Part shown: piece by piece, positions 17,064 to 25,041 of the stretch
Layout: every line of letters begins with the position of its first letter
Position numbering within the stretch: position 1 is the stretch's first letter
Source: an uncultured Alphaproteobacteria bacterium
Lineage (GTDB): Bacteria; Pseudomonadota; Alphaproteobacteria; HIMB59; GCA-002718135
Direction: 5' to 3'
Assembly: GCA_902537325.1 (NCBI GenBank)
Contig: CACBAT010000011.1
Span: 1 to 58,314 of the forward strand
Length of the DNA: 58,314 nucleotides
Notes under the pieces: model-generated
Database searches by the model: none
What the model saw: the letters and a program-made list of their open reading frames with translations, nothing else
Told to the model about the DNA's origin: nothing
Made by a program: the position numbers and the translations under genes

Positions 17064-17944
17064 TGATTTCTGTGAAAAAAAATAATATTGAAGGCTGGTT
17101 GTTTGTATCTCCATTAGTTATTTGGATTTCCCTTATTATTTTAGTTCCAATTTATATAGCATTTGAATTAAGTTTATTTAATGTCAAGATAATTGGTACA
17201 TCAGGAAAATTTGTAGGTATTGATAACTACATAAAACTATTTGGTAAATCTAATTTTTTAAATGCTTCGTTGAATAGTTTCTATTGGATAATTGGTAATG
17301 CAGTCTGCCAGACATTTTTTGCATTCACTATTGCCTTAACAATTAATTATAAATTCCCTGGTAAAAAAATTATGGCTAATTGGATTATTTTGTCATTTAT
17401 TATTCCAACAGTAGTTGTTGTTGTTATTTGGAAATTAATGTTAAGTAGTAGTAGTGGTGTAATAAATTCAGTTTTAATTGATATTGGATTATTAGATGAA
17501 GCAACGGGTTTCTTTAGTTCTCCTAATAAAGCTTTTATAAGTTTAGTTCTAATAAACTCATGGCGTTGGAGTCCTTTTTTAGCATTAATTATTCTTTCTG
17601 GACTTAATTCTATAAATAGGGAAATGTATGATGCATCAAAAGTTGATGGAGCTAATTTTGTTCAACAATTTCTTTTCATTACATTTCCAAACCTTAAAAG
17701 TGTTCTTTTTGTATTAGGTCTAGTTGGTACATTATTATCATTTAATATATTTGACATTATATGGTTAATCACAAAGGGTGGACCTTCGAGTGCTACAACT
17801 ACCTTACCATTATTAATTTATGAAACAGCTTTTACCAAATTTAGAATTAGTCAAGCTGCGACCTTATCAATAGTTACTAGTTTTTTGTTATTACTATTCT
17901 CAATAATATTTATCAAATCCATGGCACCAAAAGAAGATGATTAA
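17063..17944 (+). CDS. Sugar ABC transporter permease (MalF/UgpA type)
   Basis: This six-span inner-membrane protein has the permease EAA loop MYDASKVDGANFVQQFLFITFPNLK, quoted here as MYDASKVDGANF then PNLK, near residues 190-218. The start is uncertain: GTG 17063 sits inside the hairpin and GTG 17072 (MKKNNIEGW) is three codons later. The gene overlaps the next permease by 8 bases, so the two are translated together. It pairs with the 17937 permease and the 15757 binding protein. No ATPase gene follows. Confidence 0.87.
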   Translation: MISVKKNNIEGWLFVSPLVIWISLIILVPIYIAFELSLFNVKIIGTSGKFVGIDNYIKLFGKSNFLNASLNSFYWIIGNAVCQTFFAFTIALTINYKFPGKKIMANWIILSFIIPTVVVVVIWKLMLSSSSGVINSVLIDIGLLDEATGFFSSPNKAFISLVLINSWRWSPFLALIILSGLNSINREMYDASKVDGANFVQQFLFITFPNLKSVLFVLGLVGTLLSFNIFDIIWLITKGGPSSATTTLPLLIYETAFTKFRISQAATLSIVTSFLLLLFSIIFIKSMAPKEDD

Positions 17945-18767
17945 AGAAAATAATATCAAACTTATATTTTTAAGCTTATCTTTATTATTAATAATACTTA
18001 TTTTTTTCTTTCCTTTTTTTTGGATAATTACATCATCTTTTAAAAGCCCTGAAGAAATTATTGCTACATCTACAACTATTATTCCAAGATCTTTTACTTT
18101 AGAGCATTATAATAAAATATTATTTAACTCAGATTTTTTTATATATTTAAAAAATAGTTTAATAGTTTCATTTTCTTCTATGATAATTTCCATCATTTTA
18201 TCTGTATCGGCAGCTTATGGCTTACATAAACTTAAATTTTATGGAAATAAATTTGTAGAATACTCGCTTCTAGTTACTTATGCTTTTCCGGGAGTAATTC
18301 TATTAGTACCTATTTATTTATTGTTTGCAAAAGTAAATCTACTTAACAGTTATTTTGCTTTGATTGTTGTTAATGTTTTATTTGCTACTCCATTTGCGGT
18401 TTGGATGTTAAAAGCTTTCTTTAAATTAATTCCTAATGAGATAGAGGAGGCAGCATATATTGATGGCGCATCTAGATATATCGTAATTTCTAGAATTATT
18501 GTTCCCCTAGCTGCCCCAGGTATAGCGAGTGTAGCAATTTTTTGCTTTATTATTTCTTGGACAGAATATCTTTTTGCGTCAATATTAATAAGTGGTGATT
18601 ATCTAAAAACCTTACCGGTTGGTTTAGCTGGAATTGTTGGTCAATATCAAATTGATTGGGGTTTTTTATTATCTGGAGCTGTTCTTGCAAGTTTACCAGT
18701 AATATTATTATTTGTATTTATTGGAAAGTATTTTGTTTCTGGTTTGACAGAAGGTGCTGTAAAATAA
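17937..18767 (+). CDS. Sugar ABC transporter permease (MalG/UgpE type)
   Basis: The 276-residue protein has six predicted spans and the MalG-type EAA loop EIEEAAYIDGASRYIVISRI near residue 165, ending with the typical GLTEGAVK. It overlaps the previous permease. The importer has no ATP-binding gene nearby, so it must borrow one from elsewhere in the genome, as is known for several sugar importers that share an MsmK/UgpC-type ATPase. The 57-residue ORF at 18789 follows after 21 bases and may belong to the same transcript. Confidence 0.88.
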   Translation: MIKENNIKLIFLSLSLLLIILIFFFPFFWIITSSFKSPEEIIATSTTIIPRSFTLEHYNKILFNSDFFIYLKNSLIVSFSSMIISIILSVSAAYGLHKLKFYGNKFVEYSLLVTYAFPGVILLVPIYLLFAKVNLLNSYFALIVVNVLFATPFAVWMLKAFFKLIPNEIEEAAYIDGASRYIVISRIIVPLAAPGIASVAIFCFIISWTEYLFASILISGDYLKTLPVGLAGIVGQYQIDWGFLLSGAVLASLPVILLFVFIGKYFVSGLTEGAVK

Positions 18768-18788
18768 ATTAATATATAATGAGGGAAT

Positions 18789-18962
18789 ATGACGAATAAA
18801 GATTTTAAATATATTGAAGATATAAAAAGAATTTTAAAATATATTAAGAGTGGCAAGCTTGATGTTAAATCATGGGATAATATTGATGAATTAAAAAATA
18901 GTTTCGAATTATTAATAGAAGAACATAAGGATTATATGGATCATATGAAACTTCATCATTAA
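18789..18962 (+). CDS. Small acidic/helical protein (57 aa)
   Basis: ATG 18789 has GAGGG just upstream (18781-18785), and the frame ends with TAA at 18960-18962. The product is charged and looks wholly helical (FKYIEDIKRILKYIKSGKLD), with a His/Met-rich end (HKDYMDHMKLHH) that could bind a metal. No signal peptide or membrane span. It follows the sugar permease closely and precedes the 94-residue gene. No family recognised. Confidence 0.5.
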   Translation: MTNKDFKYIEDIKRILKYIKSGKLDVKSWDNIDELKNSFELLIEEHKDYMDHMKLHH

Positions 18963-18988
18963 TAATATTAAATAAACTAGGAGGTAAA

Positions 18989-19273
18989 ATGTCTGTAGCA
19001 AGAATAACAACAATTAATTTTAAATCTAAAGAAGATGCTGACGAATCTATTAATGATTATTCAGCAAAAGCACCATCTGAATTTCCAGAGGCTGAACAAT
19101 TATTACAAATACGAGCAAGTGAAACAACTGTTATGGCTATTTCTTTATATGCTGATAATGATTCAATGGAACGTGCTTCAGCTGCTAGAGCCAAAAGAAT
19201 GAGTAATAATGAAAAAACATTTGATGTTGTTGATACAAAAACTGGTGAAGTAACATTAAATCATAAAAATTAA
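18989..19273 (+). CDS. Small protein with ferredoxin-like/ABM-type fold (94 aa)
   Basis: A strong ribosome site (AGGAGGTAAA) precedes ATG 18989. The pattern beta (ARITTINF), helix (KEDADESINDYSAKAPSEFP), beta (LLQIRASETTVMAISLYAD), helix (DSMERASAARAKRMS), beta suggests a dimeric alpha/beta-barrel monomer such as the antibiotic-biosynthesis monooxygenase superfamily. No catalytic residue can be assigned. It is followed 7 bases later by tRNA-Arg. Confidence 0.6.
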   Translation: MSVARITTINFKSKEDADESINDYSAKAPSEFPEAEQLLQIRASETTVMAISLYADNDSMERASAARAKRMSNNEKTFDVVDTKTGEVTLNHKN

Positions 19274-19280
19274 ATTAGGA

Positions 19281-19357
19281 GTGCCCGTAGCTCAGTAGGA
19301 TAGAGCACCAGATTCCTAATCTGGGGGCCGCATGTTCGAATCATGCCGGGCACGCCA
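19281..19357 (+). tRNA. tRNA-Arg (anticodon CCT)
   Basis: A complete cloverleaf: acceptor GTGCCCG (19281-19287) with CGGGCAC (19347-19353), discriminator G and encoded CCA (19355-19357). The anticodon stem is CCAGA/TCTGG around loop TTCCTAA, giving anticodon CCT at 19315-19317. The T arm is GCATG-TTCGAAT-CATGC. It reads AGG codons. It stands between the 94-residue gene and the urease cluster. Confidence 0.96.
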
Positions 19358-19406
19358 AATATTTATTTTCATATATTTTGTTTCGATTATACTTAATTGA
19401 ATAATT

Positions 19407-20201
19407 ATGGACAAATTACTACAAAGGTCAAATGGTAAAATTAATATTGAATTATTTGATAATAGTTTTAAAAAATTCTTTCAAAGTGGTTGTTGTAAAA
19501 TTTTAAATCCAAATAATTATAATAGAAGTAAAGAATTAGTTTTAATTAACACTGCAGGAGGAATTACTTGTAATGATAATATTGAAATTAGTGCTACAAT
19601 TCATAATTCAGAATTAAGTATTTGTACACAAGCCGCTGAAAAGATTTATTCAGGAATAGGTGATCCTGCTAAAGTAGACATAAATATCAATTTAAATAAT
19701 TCAACTTTGTATTGGTTGCCCAAAGAGTTAATTTTATTTGATAATTCAAAATTAAGAAGAAGTATAAATATTAATCTATCAAATAATTCTAATTTAATTT
19801 TTTGTGAAACTACGATTTTTGGAAGAAAAGAAATGTCTGAAAAAATTAAAAATATTTCTTTCTCTGATCAATGGAAAATTTTTACGAATTCTACAATAAA
19901 GCATTTTGAAGCAATTAATATAAAAGGATCAACGATTGATAATTTTAAAAACAATTATACATTTGATAATCAATCATCTTTATCAACAATTTTAATTTTT
20001 GGTGATATTATTCATCAACTTGAGTCTGAGTTAAGTAAAATTATAAAAAACTTGGAAAATCATTATTGTGAAATGACAAAATTTGATGATAAAATTGTAA
20101 TCAGGTGCTTAGCCGATGATAATTATGATTTAAAAAAAACACTAAATTTTATTATGAAAAATATAATAAATGATAAACTACCAAAAAGTTGGGATCTATA
20201 A
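19407..20201 (+). CDS. ureD: Urease accessory protein UreD
   Basis: UreD is the first gene of a complete urease cluster in the order D-A-B-C-E-F-G. The 264-residue product is a divergent UreD but keeps the family landmarks LVLINTAGGITCNDNIEI, TQAAEKIYSG, a LPKELILFDNSKLRRS segment and a FCETTIFGRKEMSE segment. UreD binds apo-urease with UreF and UreG and helps guide nickel to the active site. The stop codon is directly followed by the ureA start (20202). Confidence 0.92.
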   Translation: MDKLLQRSNGKINIELFDNSFKKFFQSGCCKILNPNNYNRSKELVLINTAGGITCNDNIEISATIHNSELSICTQAAEKIYSGIGDPAKVDININLNNSTLYWLPKELILFDNSKLRRSININLSNNSNLIFCETTIFGRKEMSEKIKNISFSDQWKIFTNSTIKHFEAINIKGSTIDNFKNNYTFDNQSSLSTILIFGDIIHQLESELSKIIKNLENHYCEMTKFDDKIVIRCLADDNYDLKKTLNFIMKNIINDKLPKSWDL

Positions 20202-20504
20202 ATGAAATTAACACCAAGAGAAAAAGATAAGTTGATGGTCAGTATGGCAGCTAATGTTGCCAGAAAACGTTTAGAAAGAGGTGTTAAACTCAATTATCCA
20301 GAAGCTATAGCGTTGATAACAGATTTTGTCATAGAAGGTGCAAGAGATGGAAAAATGGTGTCAGAATTAATGGAAAAAGGTGCGCACGTAGTTAAAAAAG
20401 AAGATTGTATGGATGGTATTCCAGATATGATACCAGAAGTACAAGTTGAAGCAACATTTCCAGATGGAACAAAATTAGTAACAGTACATAAACCAATAAG
20501 ATAA
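20202..20504 (+). CDS. ureA: Urease gamma subunit UreA
   Basis: The 100-residue protein matches the small gamma subunit over its whole length ([44 protein letters not shown], then [20 protein letters not shown]). Together with UreB and UreC it forms the (alpha-beta-gamma)3 urease that hydrolyses urea to ammonia and carbamate in the cytoplasm. The ureB ATG overlaps the last base of the stop (TAATG), so the subunits are translationally coupled. Confidence 0.98.
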   Translation: MKLTPREKDKLMVSMAANVARKRLERGVKLNYPEAIALITDFVIEGARDGKMVSELMEKGAHVVKKEDCMDGIPDMIPEVQVEATFPDGTKLVTVHKPIR

Positions 20505-20812
20505 TGAAACCTGGTGAAATAATAACAAAACAAAATAGTGATATTAACTTGAATGATCAAAGACAATCAATCACTTTAAAAGTTTCAAATAGTGGAGATC
20601 GACCAATACAAGTTGGAAGTCATTATCATTTTGCTGAAACAAATGAATATTTAAAATTTGATAGAGAAAAATCAAATGGTATGCGTTTAGATATACCATC
20701 TGGTACAGCTGTTCGTTTTGAACCCGGTCAATCAAAAGATGTAGAATTAATTCCAATAACAGGAAATAGAAAGATATTTGGTTTTAACAAAAAAGTTATG
20801 GGTCAATTGTAA
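20504..20812 (+). CDS. ureB: Urease beta subunit UreB
   Basis: The 102-residue beta subunit is typical: MKPGEI start, [39 protein letters not shown] and a FNKKVMGQL end. It is separate from UreA, as in most Proteobacteria, rather than fused as in Helicobacter. It overlaps ureA and ureC by one base on each side. Confidence 0.98.
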   Translation: MKPGEIITKQNSDINLNDQRQSITLKVSNSGDRPIQVGSHYHFAETNEYLKFDREKSNGMRLDIPSGTAVRFEPGQSKDVELIPITGNRKIFGFNKKVMGQL

Positions 20813-22518
20813 TGAAAAAAATAAAAAGAGAAGCTTACGCTGATATGTATGGTCCAACAACTGGAGATAAAATTAGACTTGCTGACACTGAACTTTTTAT
20901 TGAAGTAGAAAAAGATCTAACAACATACGGTGAAGAAGTAAAATTTGGCGGAGGTAAAGTTATCCGAGATGGAATGGGTCAGTCTCAAGTATCTCGACAA
21001 GACGGTGCTGTCGATACAGTTATAACAAACGCTTTAATTGTTGATGTAAATGGAATTTATAAAGCTGATATTGGTCTTAAAGATGGCTTCATTAATGAGA
21101 TTGGAAAGGCTGGTAATCCAGATACACAACCAAATGTAAATATTATTATTGGACCTGGAACAGAAATAATTGCGGGTGAGGGAAAAATTATAACAGCTGG
21201 AGGTTTTGATAGTCATATTCATTTTATTTGCCCTCAACAAATTGATGATGCGCTTCACTCAGGCATAACAACGATGTTGGGAGGTGGAACTGGTCCTGCT
21301 CATGGGACTTTAGCAACGACCGTTACACCAGGACCATGGCACATAGAAAGAATGATACAATCTGCTGATGCTTTTTCTATGAACTTATCTTTTGCAGGTA
21401 AGGGAAATAGTTCATTACCCAAAGCTCTCGAAGAACAAGTAATTGCTGGAGCAAGTTCATTAAAACTTCATGAAGATTGGGGTACAACTCCAGCAGCTAT
21501 CGATAATTGTTTAAATGTAGCTGATGAACATGATATTCAAGTTATGATTCACACCGATACATTGAATGAAAGTGGATTTGTAGAGAGTACGATTAAAGCA
21601 ATTAATGGAAGAACTATTCATGCATTTCATACAGAAGGAGCAGGAGGAGGTCATGCACCAGATATTATAAAAGTTTGTGGTGAAGAATATGTTATTCCAT
21701 CTTCAACAAACCCAACAAGACCTTACACAGTTAATACGGTTGAAGAACACTTAGATATGTTAATGGTTTGTCATCACCTTGATAAATCAATACCTGAAGA
21801 TGTTGCATTTGCTGAAAGTCGTATTCGAAAAGAAACCATTGCTGCTGAAGATATACTGCATGATATGGGTGCATTTTCAATTATTGCATCTGATAGTCAA
21901 GCAATGGGTCGTGTTGGTGAAGTTATTATTAGAACATGGCAAACCGCACATAAAATGAAAGTTCAAAGGGGACAGTTAAAGGAAGAGCAGGGTGATAATG
22001 ATAATTTACGTGTTAAACGTTATATAGCTAAATATACAATTAATCCTGCAATTGCTCATGGTATTTCCGATCATATTGGTAGTATCGAAAAGAACAAACG
22101 TGCAGATATTGTCATTTGGGACACGGCTTTTTTTGGTGTTAAGCCTGAAATGGTATTACAAGGAGGAAGTATTGCTTGCGCGCAAATGGGTGATCCAAAT
22201 GCTTCTATTCCAACACCTCAACCAGTGTATTCTAGACCAATGTTTTCTTCTTTTGGAAAATCATTAGAAAAATCTACCACAACATTTGTAAGTAAAGCAT
22301 CTCTTGATAAAAATTCATTCAAAAATTCTGGAATTAGTAAATCTTTATTGCCAGTTAAAAAAATTAGAAAAATTTCTAAAAAAGATATGATGTTAAATGA
22401 TTATTGTCCAAAAATCGAAGTGAATCCAGAAACTTATGAAGTTTTAGCAGATGGTGAATTAATTACTTGTGAGCCAGCTGAAACACTACCTTTAGCTCAA
22501 CGTTATTTTATGTACTAA
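20812..22518 (+). CDS. ureC: Urease alpha (catalytic) subunit UreC
   Basis: At 568 residues this is full length. The nickel and catalytic residues can be placed by comparison with Klebsiella UreC, shifted by one: H135 and H137 (DSHIHF), the carbamylated lysine K218 with H220 (LKLHEDWG), the [16 protein letters not shown] nickel segment, the flap MVCHHLD and the aspartate in [15 protein letters not shown]. All appear intact, so the enzyme should be active. The product ammonia can feed glutamine synthesis, which connects it with the glutamine-sensing RNA at 1202-1317. Confidence 0.98.
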   Translation: MKKIKREAYADMYGPTTGDKIRLADTELFIEVEKDLTTYGEEVKFGGGKVIRDGMGQSQVSRQDGAVDTVITNALIVDVNGIYKADIGLKDGFINEIGKAGNPDTQPNVNIIIGPGTEIIAGEGKIITAGGFDSHIHFICPQQIDDALHSGITTMLGGGTGPAHGTLATTVTPGPWHIERMIQSADAFSMNLSFAGKGNSSLPKALEEQVIAGASSLKLHEDWGTTPAAIDNCLNVADEHDIQVMIHTDTLNESGFVESTIKAINGRTIHAFHTEGAGGGHAPDIIKVCGEEYVIPSSTNPTRPYTVNTVEEHLDMLMVCHHLDKSIPEDVAFAESRIRKETIAAEDILHDMGAFSIIASDSQAMGRVGEVIIRTWQTAHKMKVQRGQLKEEQGDNDNLRVKRYIAKYTINPAIAHGISDHIGSIEKNKRADIVIWDTAFFGVKPEMVLQGGSIACAQMGDPNASIPTPQPVYSRPMFSSFGKSLEKSTTTFVSKASLDKNSFKNSGISKSLLPVKKIRKISKKDMMLNDYCPKIEVNPETYEVLADGELITCEPAETLPLAQRYFMY

Positions 22519-22519
22519 A

Positions 22520-22963
22520 ATGGATACTTCATTCAAAATTATTCATCACAATAATGATAAAGAAGTATTTGATGAAATTTCACTATCTTACGAAGAAAGA
22601 TTTATTCGTAGAAAAAAACTTATAGCAAATAATGGTACTGAATTTTTAGTTAATCTTGAAGAAACTGTCAGTGTTGATGAAAATCATTATTTTGAATTAG
22701 ACAATGGAAAATTAATTAAAGTTATATCTAAAGAAGAAAATTTAATTGAAATAACGGGTGATAATTTAAAGCAAATCATATGGCACATAGGAAATAGACA
22801 TCTGCCATGTCAAATTGAAGAAAACAGAATTCTTATTCAAGATGATGCTGTTATCCTTGATATGGTTTTGAAATTACATGGAAATGTAAAAAAAGTATTT
22901 GAAAAATTTAAACCTGAGGGTGGGGCTTACGGTATGGGGCGTACTCATAGTCATAAGCACTAA
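22520..22963 (+). CDS. ureE: Urease accessory protein UreE (nickel chaperone)
   Basis: The 147-residue protein has the UreE peptide-binding and metal-binding domains (RKKLIANNGTEFLVNLEE, then WHIGNRHLPCQIEEN with the conserved His, and the GGAYGMGRTHSH C-terminal region). The C-terminal tail is short (HSHKH) and lacks the long His run of Klebsiella UreE. It should therefore bind few nickel ions: a metal deliverer, not a nickel store. It lies 1 base after ureC. Confidence 0.95.
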   Translation: MDTSFKIIHHNNDKEVFDEISLSYEERFIRRKKLIANNGTEFLVNLEETVSVDENHYFELDNGKLIKVISKEENLIEITGDNLKQIIWHIGNRHLPCQIEENRILIQDDAVILDMVLKLHGNVKKVFEKFKPEGGAYGMGRTHSHKH

Positions 22964-22964
22964 A

Positions 22965-23600
22965 ATGAAAAAAATAAAAGATCCTTTACAAATATTACAA
23001 ATTTGGTTTTCCTCATCTTTTCCTCTTGGTTCTTATGCGTACTCTCATGGTTTAGAGGCATTAATAGATGATAATAAAATTAAAAATAAAGATGACGTTA
23101 GAGAATATTTAGAAGCATTATTATTTTATGGCAGTCTTAGAAATGATTATATTTTTTTAAAATCTGTATATATGGGTGAAGAAATTAATGACTTAATTTT
23201 AGCAAGTGCTTCTTCAAAAGAAAGACATATAGAAATGATTGATATGGGAAATTCTTTTCGAAAGATAATGAAAGATAGTTGGGGATTACAATTAGAAGAC
23301 AATACTTCTTTTATTTATAGTATTGGTAAAGCAGCTATTCATTTTGAAATAAAATTTGATGACTTAATTAAATTTTATCTTCAGTCGTATATTTCAAACT
23401 TAATAAATGTATGTGTGAAGCATATTCCTATGTCACAAAAAGATGGTCAGATATTAAATGTTAATTTTATTGGTCAAATACAAAAATTTTTAGCACAATC
23501 AAAGGAATTAACTCTTAAAGATATTGGAACGAGTTTTTTTATTGGCGATATTTTTGCAATCAAACATGAAAATTTAGATTCAAGGATTTATTTGACATGA
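22965..23600 (+). CDS. ureF: Urease accessory protein UreF
   Basis: I place the start at ATG 22965, one base after the ureE stop ([20 protein letters not shown]), because the family begins with the [20 protein letters not shown] region and the longer in-frame extension would lie wholly inside ureE. The all-helical 211-residue protein has the DWG-like segment SWGLQLED and the C-terminal LDSRIYLT end. UreF bridges UreD and UreG in the activation complex and gates GTP hydrolysis. It overlaps ureG by 4 bases (ATGA). Confidence 0.93.
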   Translation: MKKIKDPLQILQIWFSSSFPLGSYAYSHGLEALIDDNKIKNKDDVREYLEALLFYGSLRNDYIFLKSVYMGEEINDLILASASSKERHIEMIDMGNSFRKIMKDSWGLQLEDNTSFIYSIGKAAIHFEIKFDDLIKFYLQSYISNLINVCVKHIPMSQKDGQILNVNFIGQIQKFLAQSKELTLKDIGTSFFIGDIFAIKHENLDSRIYLT

Positions 23601-24208
23601 ACAATATAAATGGGCCGTTAAAAGTTGGTATAGGTGGTGGGATAGGGACTGGAAAAACAAGTTTAACAGAAGGTTTATGCCGTCATTTATCCAATAAAAT
23701 TTCAATGGCAGTTATATCGAATGATATTTATACAACTGAAGACGCTGAATATTTAATGAGAACTCAAGTTCTTCCTATGGAAAGAATTAAAGGTGTTGAG
23801 ACAGGAGGGTGTCCCCATACGGCTATCCGAGAAGATTGTTCAATTAATTTACTAGCTGTTGATGAAATGAAAAAAAAATTTCCTGATTTAGAATTAATAC
23901 TTATAGAATCAGGCGGCGATAATTTGGCAGCTACTTTTAGTCCAGAGTTAGTCGATTTAACAATTTACATGATTGATGTTGCGCAAGGTGCAGATATTCC
24001 AAGAAAAAAAGCTCCGGCAATAAAAAAGTCGGATTTGCTTGTAGTTAATAAAGTTGATTTAGCACCTCATGTCGATGTAAATATCGATCAAATGGAACAA
24101 GATGTAAAGAAAGCCAGAAATGGATTACCTTATGTTTTCGGTGAAATGAAAAATAATAACGGAATCGAAAAAATTTCTGACTTCTTAATTTCTCAAGGTG
24201 GTATTTAA
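23597..24208 (+). CDS. ureG: Urease accessory GTPase UreG
   Basis: The 203-residue SIMIBI GTPase has the P-loop [13 protein letters not shown] (residues about 12-24), the nickel-binding CPH motif in [15 protein letters not shown], the [15 protein letters not shown] switch and the guanine motif [12 protein letters not shown]-dependent dimerisation delivers nickel to UreC via UreD/UreF. The P-loop reads GGIGTGKT instead of the usual GPVGSGKT. It is the last urease gene; its stop overlaps that of the convergent gene at 24205. No urea transporter gene is present in the window. Confidence 0.96.
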   Translation: MNNINGPLKVGIGGGIGTGKTSLTEGLCRHLSNKISMAVISNDIYTTEDAEYLMRTQVLPMERIKGVETGGCPHTAIREDCSINLLAVDEMKKKFPDLELILIESGGDNLAATFSPELVDLTIYMIDVAQGADIPRKKAPAIKKSDLLVVNKVDLAPHVDVNIDQMEQDVKKARNGLPYVFGEMKNNNGIEKISDFLISQGGI

Positions 24209-24465
24209 TATTCTTGTTTCTCTAAAGTGTACACAGTGTCTGTACTATTAAATTTTGCATCAAATTCTTTTGATTTTGGATCTTCAAATAAAGCATAAAA
24301 TTTATCTTGGTCAGTAACATTTGCCATACTAATAACATGACCGTCATTTACAAAAGCCATATCAAAGCCATCTGTATATTTAGCTATATCTTCTTTAAAG
24401 TAATTATATAATTTCATATAATCATCTTTTGTAAATGTTCCTTTTGTAACAACACATAAGTTCAT
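24205..24465 (-). CDS. Small ferredoxin-like-fold protein (86 aa)
   Basis: The start is taken at the ATG ending at 24465 ([20 protein letters not shown]) because GGAG lies 6 bases before it; a start four codons upstream would put that site inside the gene. The alternation of strand and helix ([63 protein letters not shown]) fits a dimeric alpha/beta barrel. Function unknown. The leader of this gene contains a perfect terminator-like hairpin at 24492-24520, so the gene may be under attenuation. Confidence 0.6.
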   Translation of the reverse strand: MNLCVVTKGTFTKDDYMKLYNYFKEDIAKYTDGFDMAFVNDGHVISMANVTDQDKFYALFEDPKSKEFDAKFNSTDTVYTLEKQEY

Positions 24466-24491
24466 ATTTTTCTCCATTTATTCAAAAAAAA

Positions 24492-24520
24492 ATCCTCGCC
24501 ATTTTTCTTAATGGGAGGAT
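24492..24520 (-). terminator. Intrinsic-terminator hairpin in the leader of the 24205 gene
   Basis: Read on the minus strand: ATCCTC-CCATT, loop, AATGG-C-GAGGAT, followed at once by nine T. An 11-bp stem with one bulged base plus a T-tract is a textbook intrinsic terminator, yet it lies 27 bases upstream of a start codon. On the plus strand there is no T-tract, and no plus-strand gene ends nearby other than ureG, almost 300 bases away. Confidence 0.75.
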
Positions 24521-24703
24521 AATTTTATACGTATCTCATTTTAGCTGCTTGTGAACCGCAATAGAGTCAAATCGTTCTAGTAATTAAATAATACATATTT
24601 GTTACAATTCAATTAAATCTATAAATGTTATTAAAATTAATTAGTTCTTATTGATAAAAGTTAATTTATTTGAACTTTTCATTACAAAACCTATATTTTG
24701 TTT

Positions 24704-24988
24704 ATGAAAATTTTAGACAATTTATCTAATATATTAAGCCAAAGTTCAAAAAAATCAGTCAGAGAAAATGCTATTCCTGAAAATCTTCGGAGCAAAGAAT
24801 TAGAATGGAAACTAGCTTTACTTGTTAGAAATATAGATGATGTGGAGGATATAGATCTAAAATTTGTTAGTGTTTCTAAAATTGATATGGTCACCAAAAA
24901 AGATTTATTTACCTCTTATAGATTGGATTTCAATGGAAGAGAAAAACTAAATCAATTCAAGAAAAAATACAAAAATATACTTATTTAA
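24704..24988 (+). CDS. Conserved hypothetical protein (94 aa)
   Basis: A charged, soluble protein with no signal peptide. The first half is helical (KILDNLSNILSQSSKKSVRE, then NLRSKELEWKLALLVRNID) and the second half has a strand-rich VEDIDLKFVSVSKID plus a helical RLDFNGREKLNQFKKKYK end. I chose the ATG at 24704 over one two codons upstream; neither has a clear ribosome site. It stands alone before the lyase-like gene. No family recognised. Confidence 0.45.
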   Translation: MKILDNLSNILSQSSKKSVRENAIPENLRSKELEWKLALLVRNIDDVEDIDLKFVSVSKIDMVTKKDLFTSYRLDFNGREKLNQFKKKYKNILI

Positions 24989-25041
24989 AAAATATTTAAC
25001 AAATATATTTTAATTAGATATATTTAGAATCATTTATAAAA

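Noticed and set aside
19281..19357. tRNA-Arg as integration site of a genomic island carrying urease
   Set aside because: No integrase, no repeated tRNA 3' end further along that I could find, and base composition of the urease genes is like the rest.
22899..22964. N-terminal extension of UreF
   Set aside because: The extra 22 codons are entirely within ureE in another frame, and UreF proteins start near the ATG at 22965.
24492..24520. Hairpin as plus-strand terminator of the urease operon
   Set aside because: It is almost 300 bases past the ureG stop, beyond a convergent gene, and the T-tract exists only on the minus strand.
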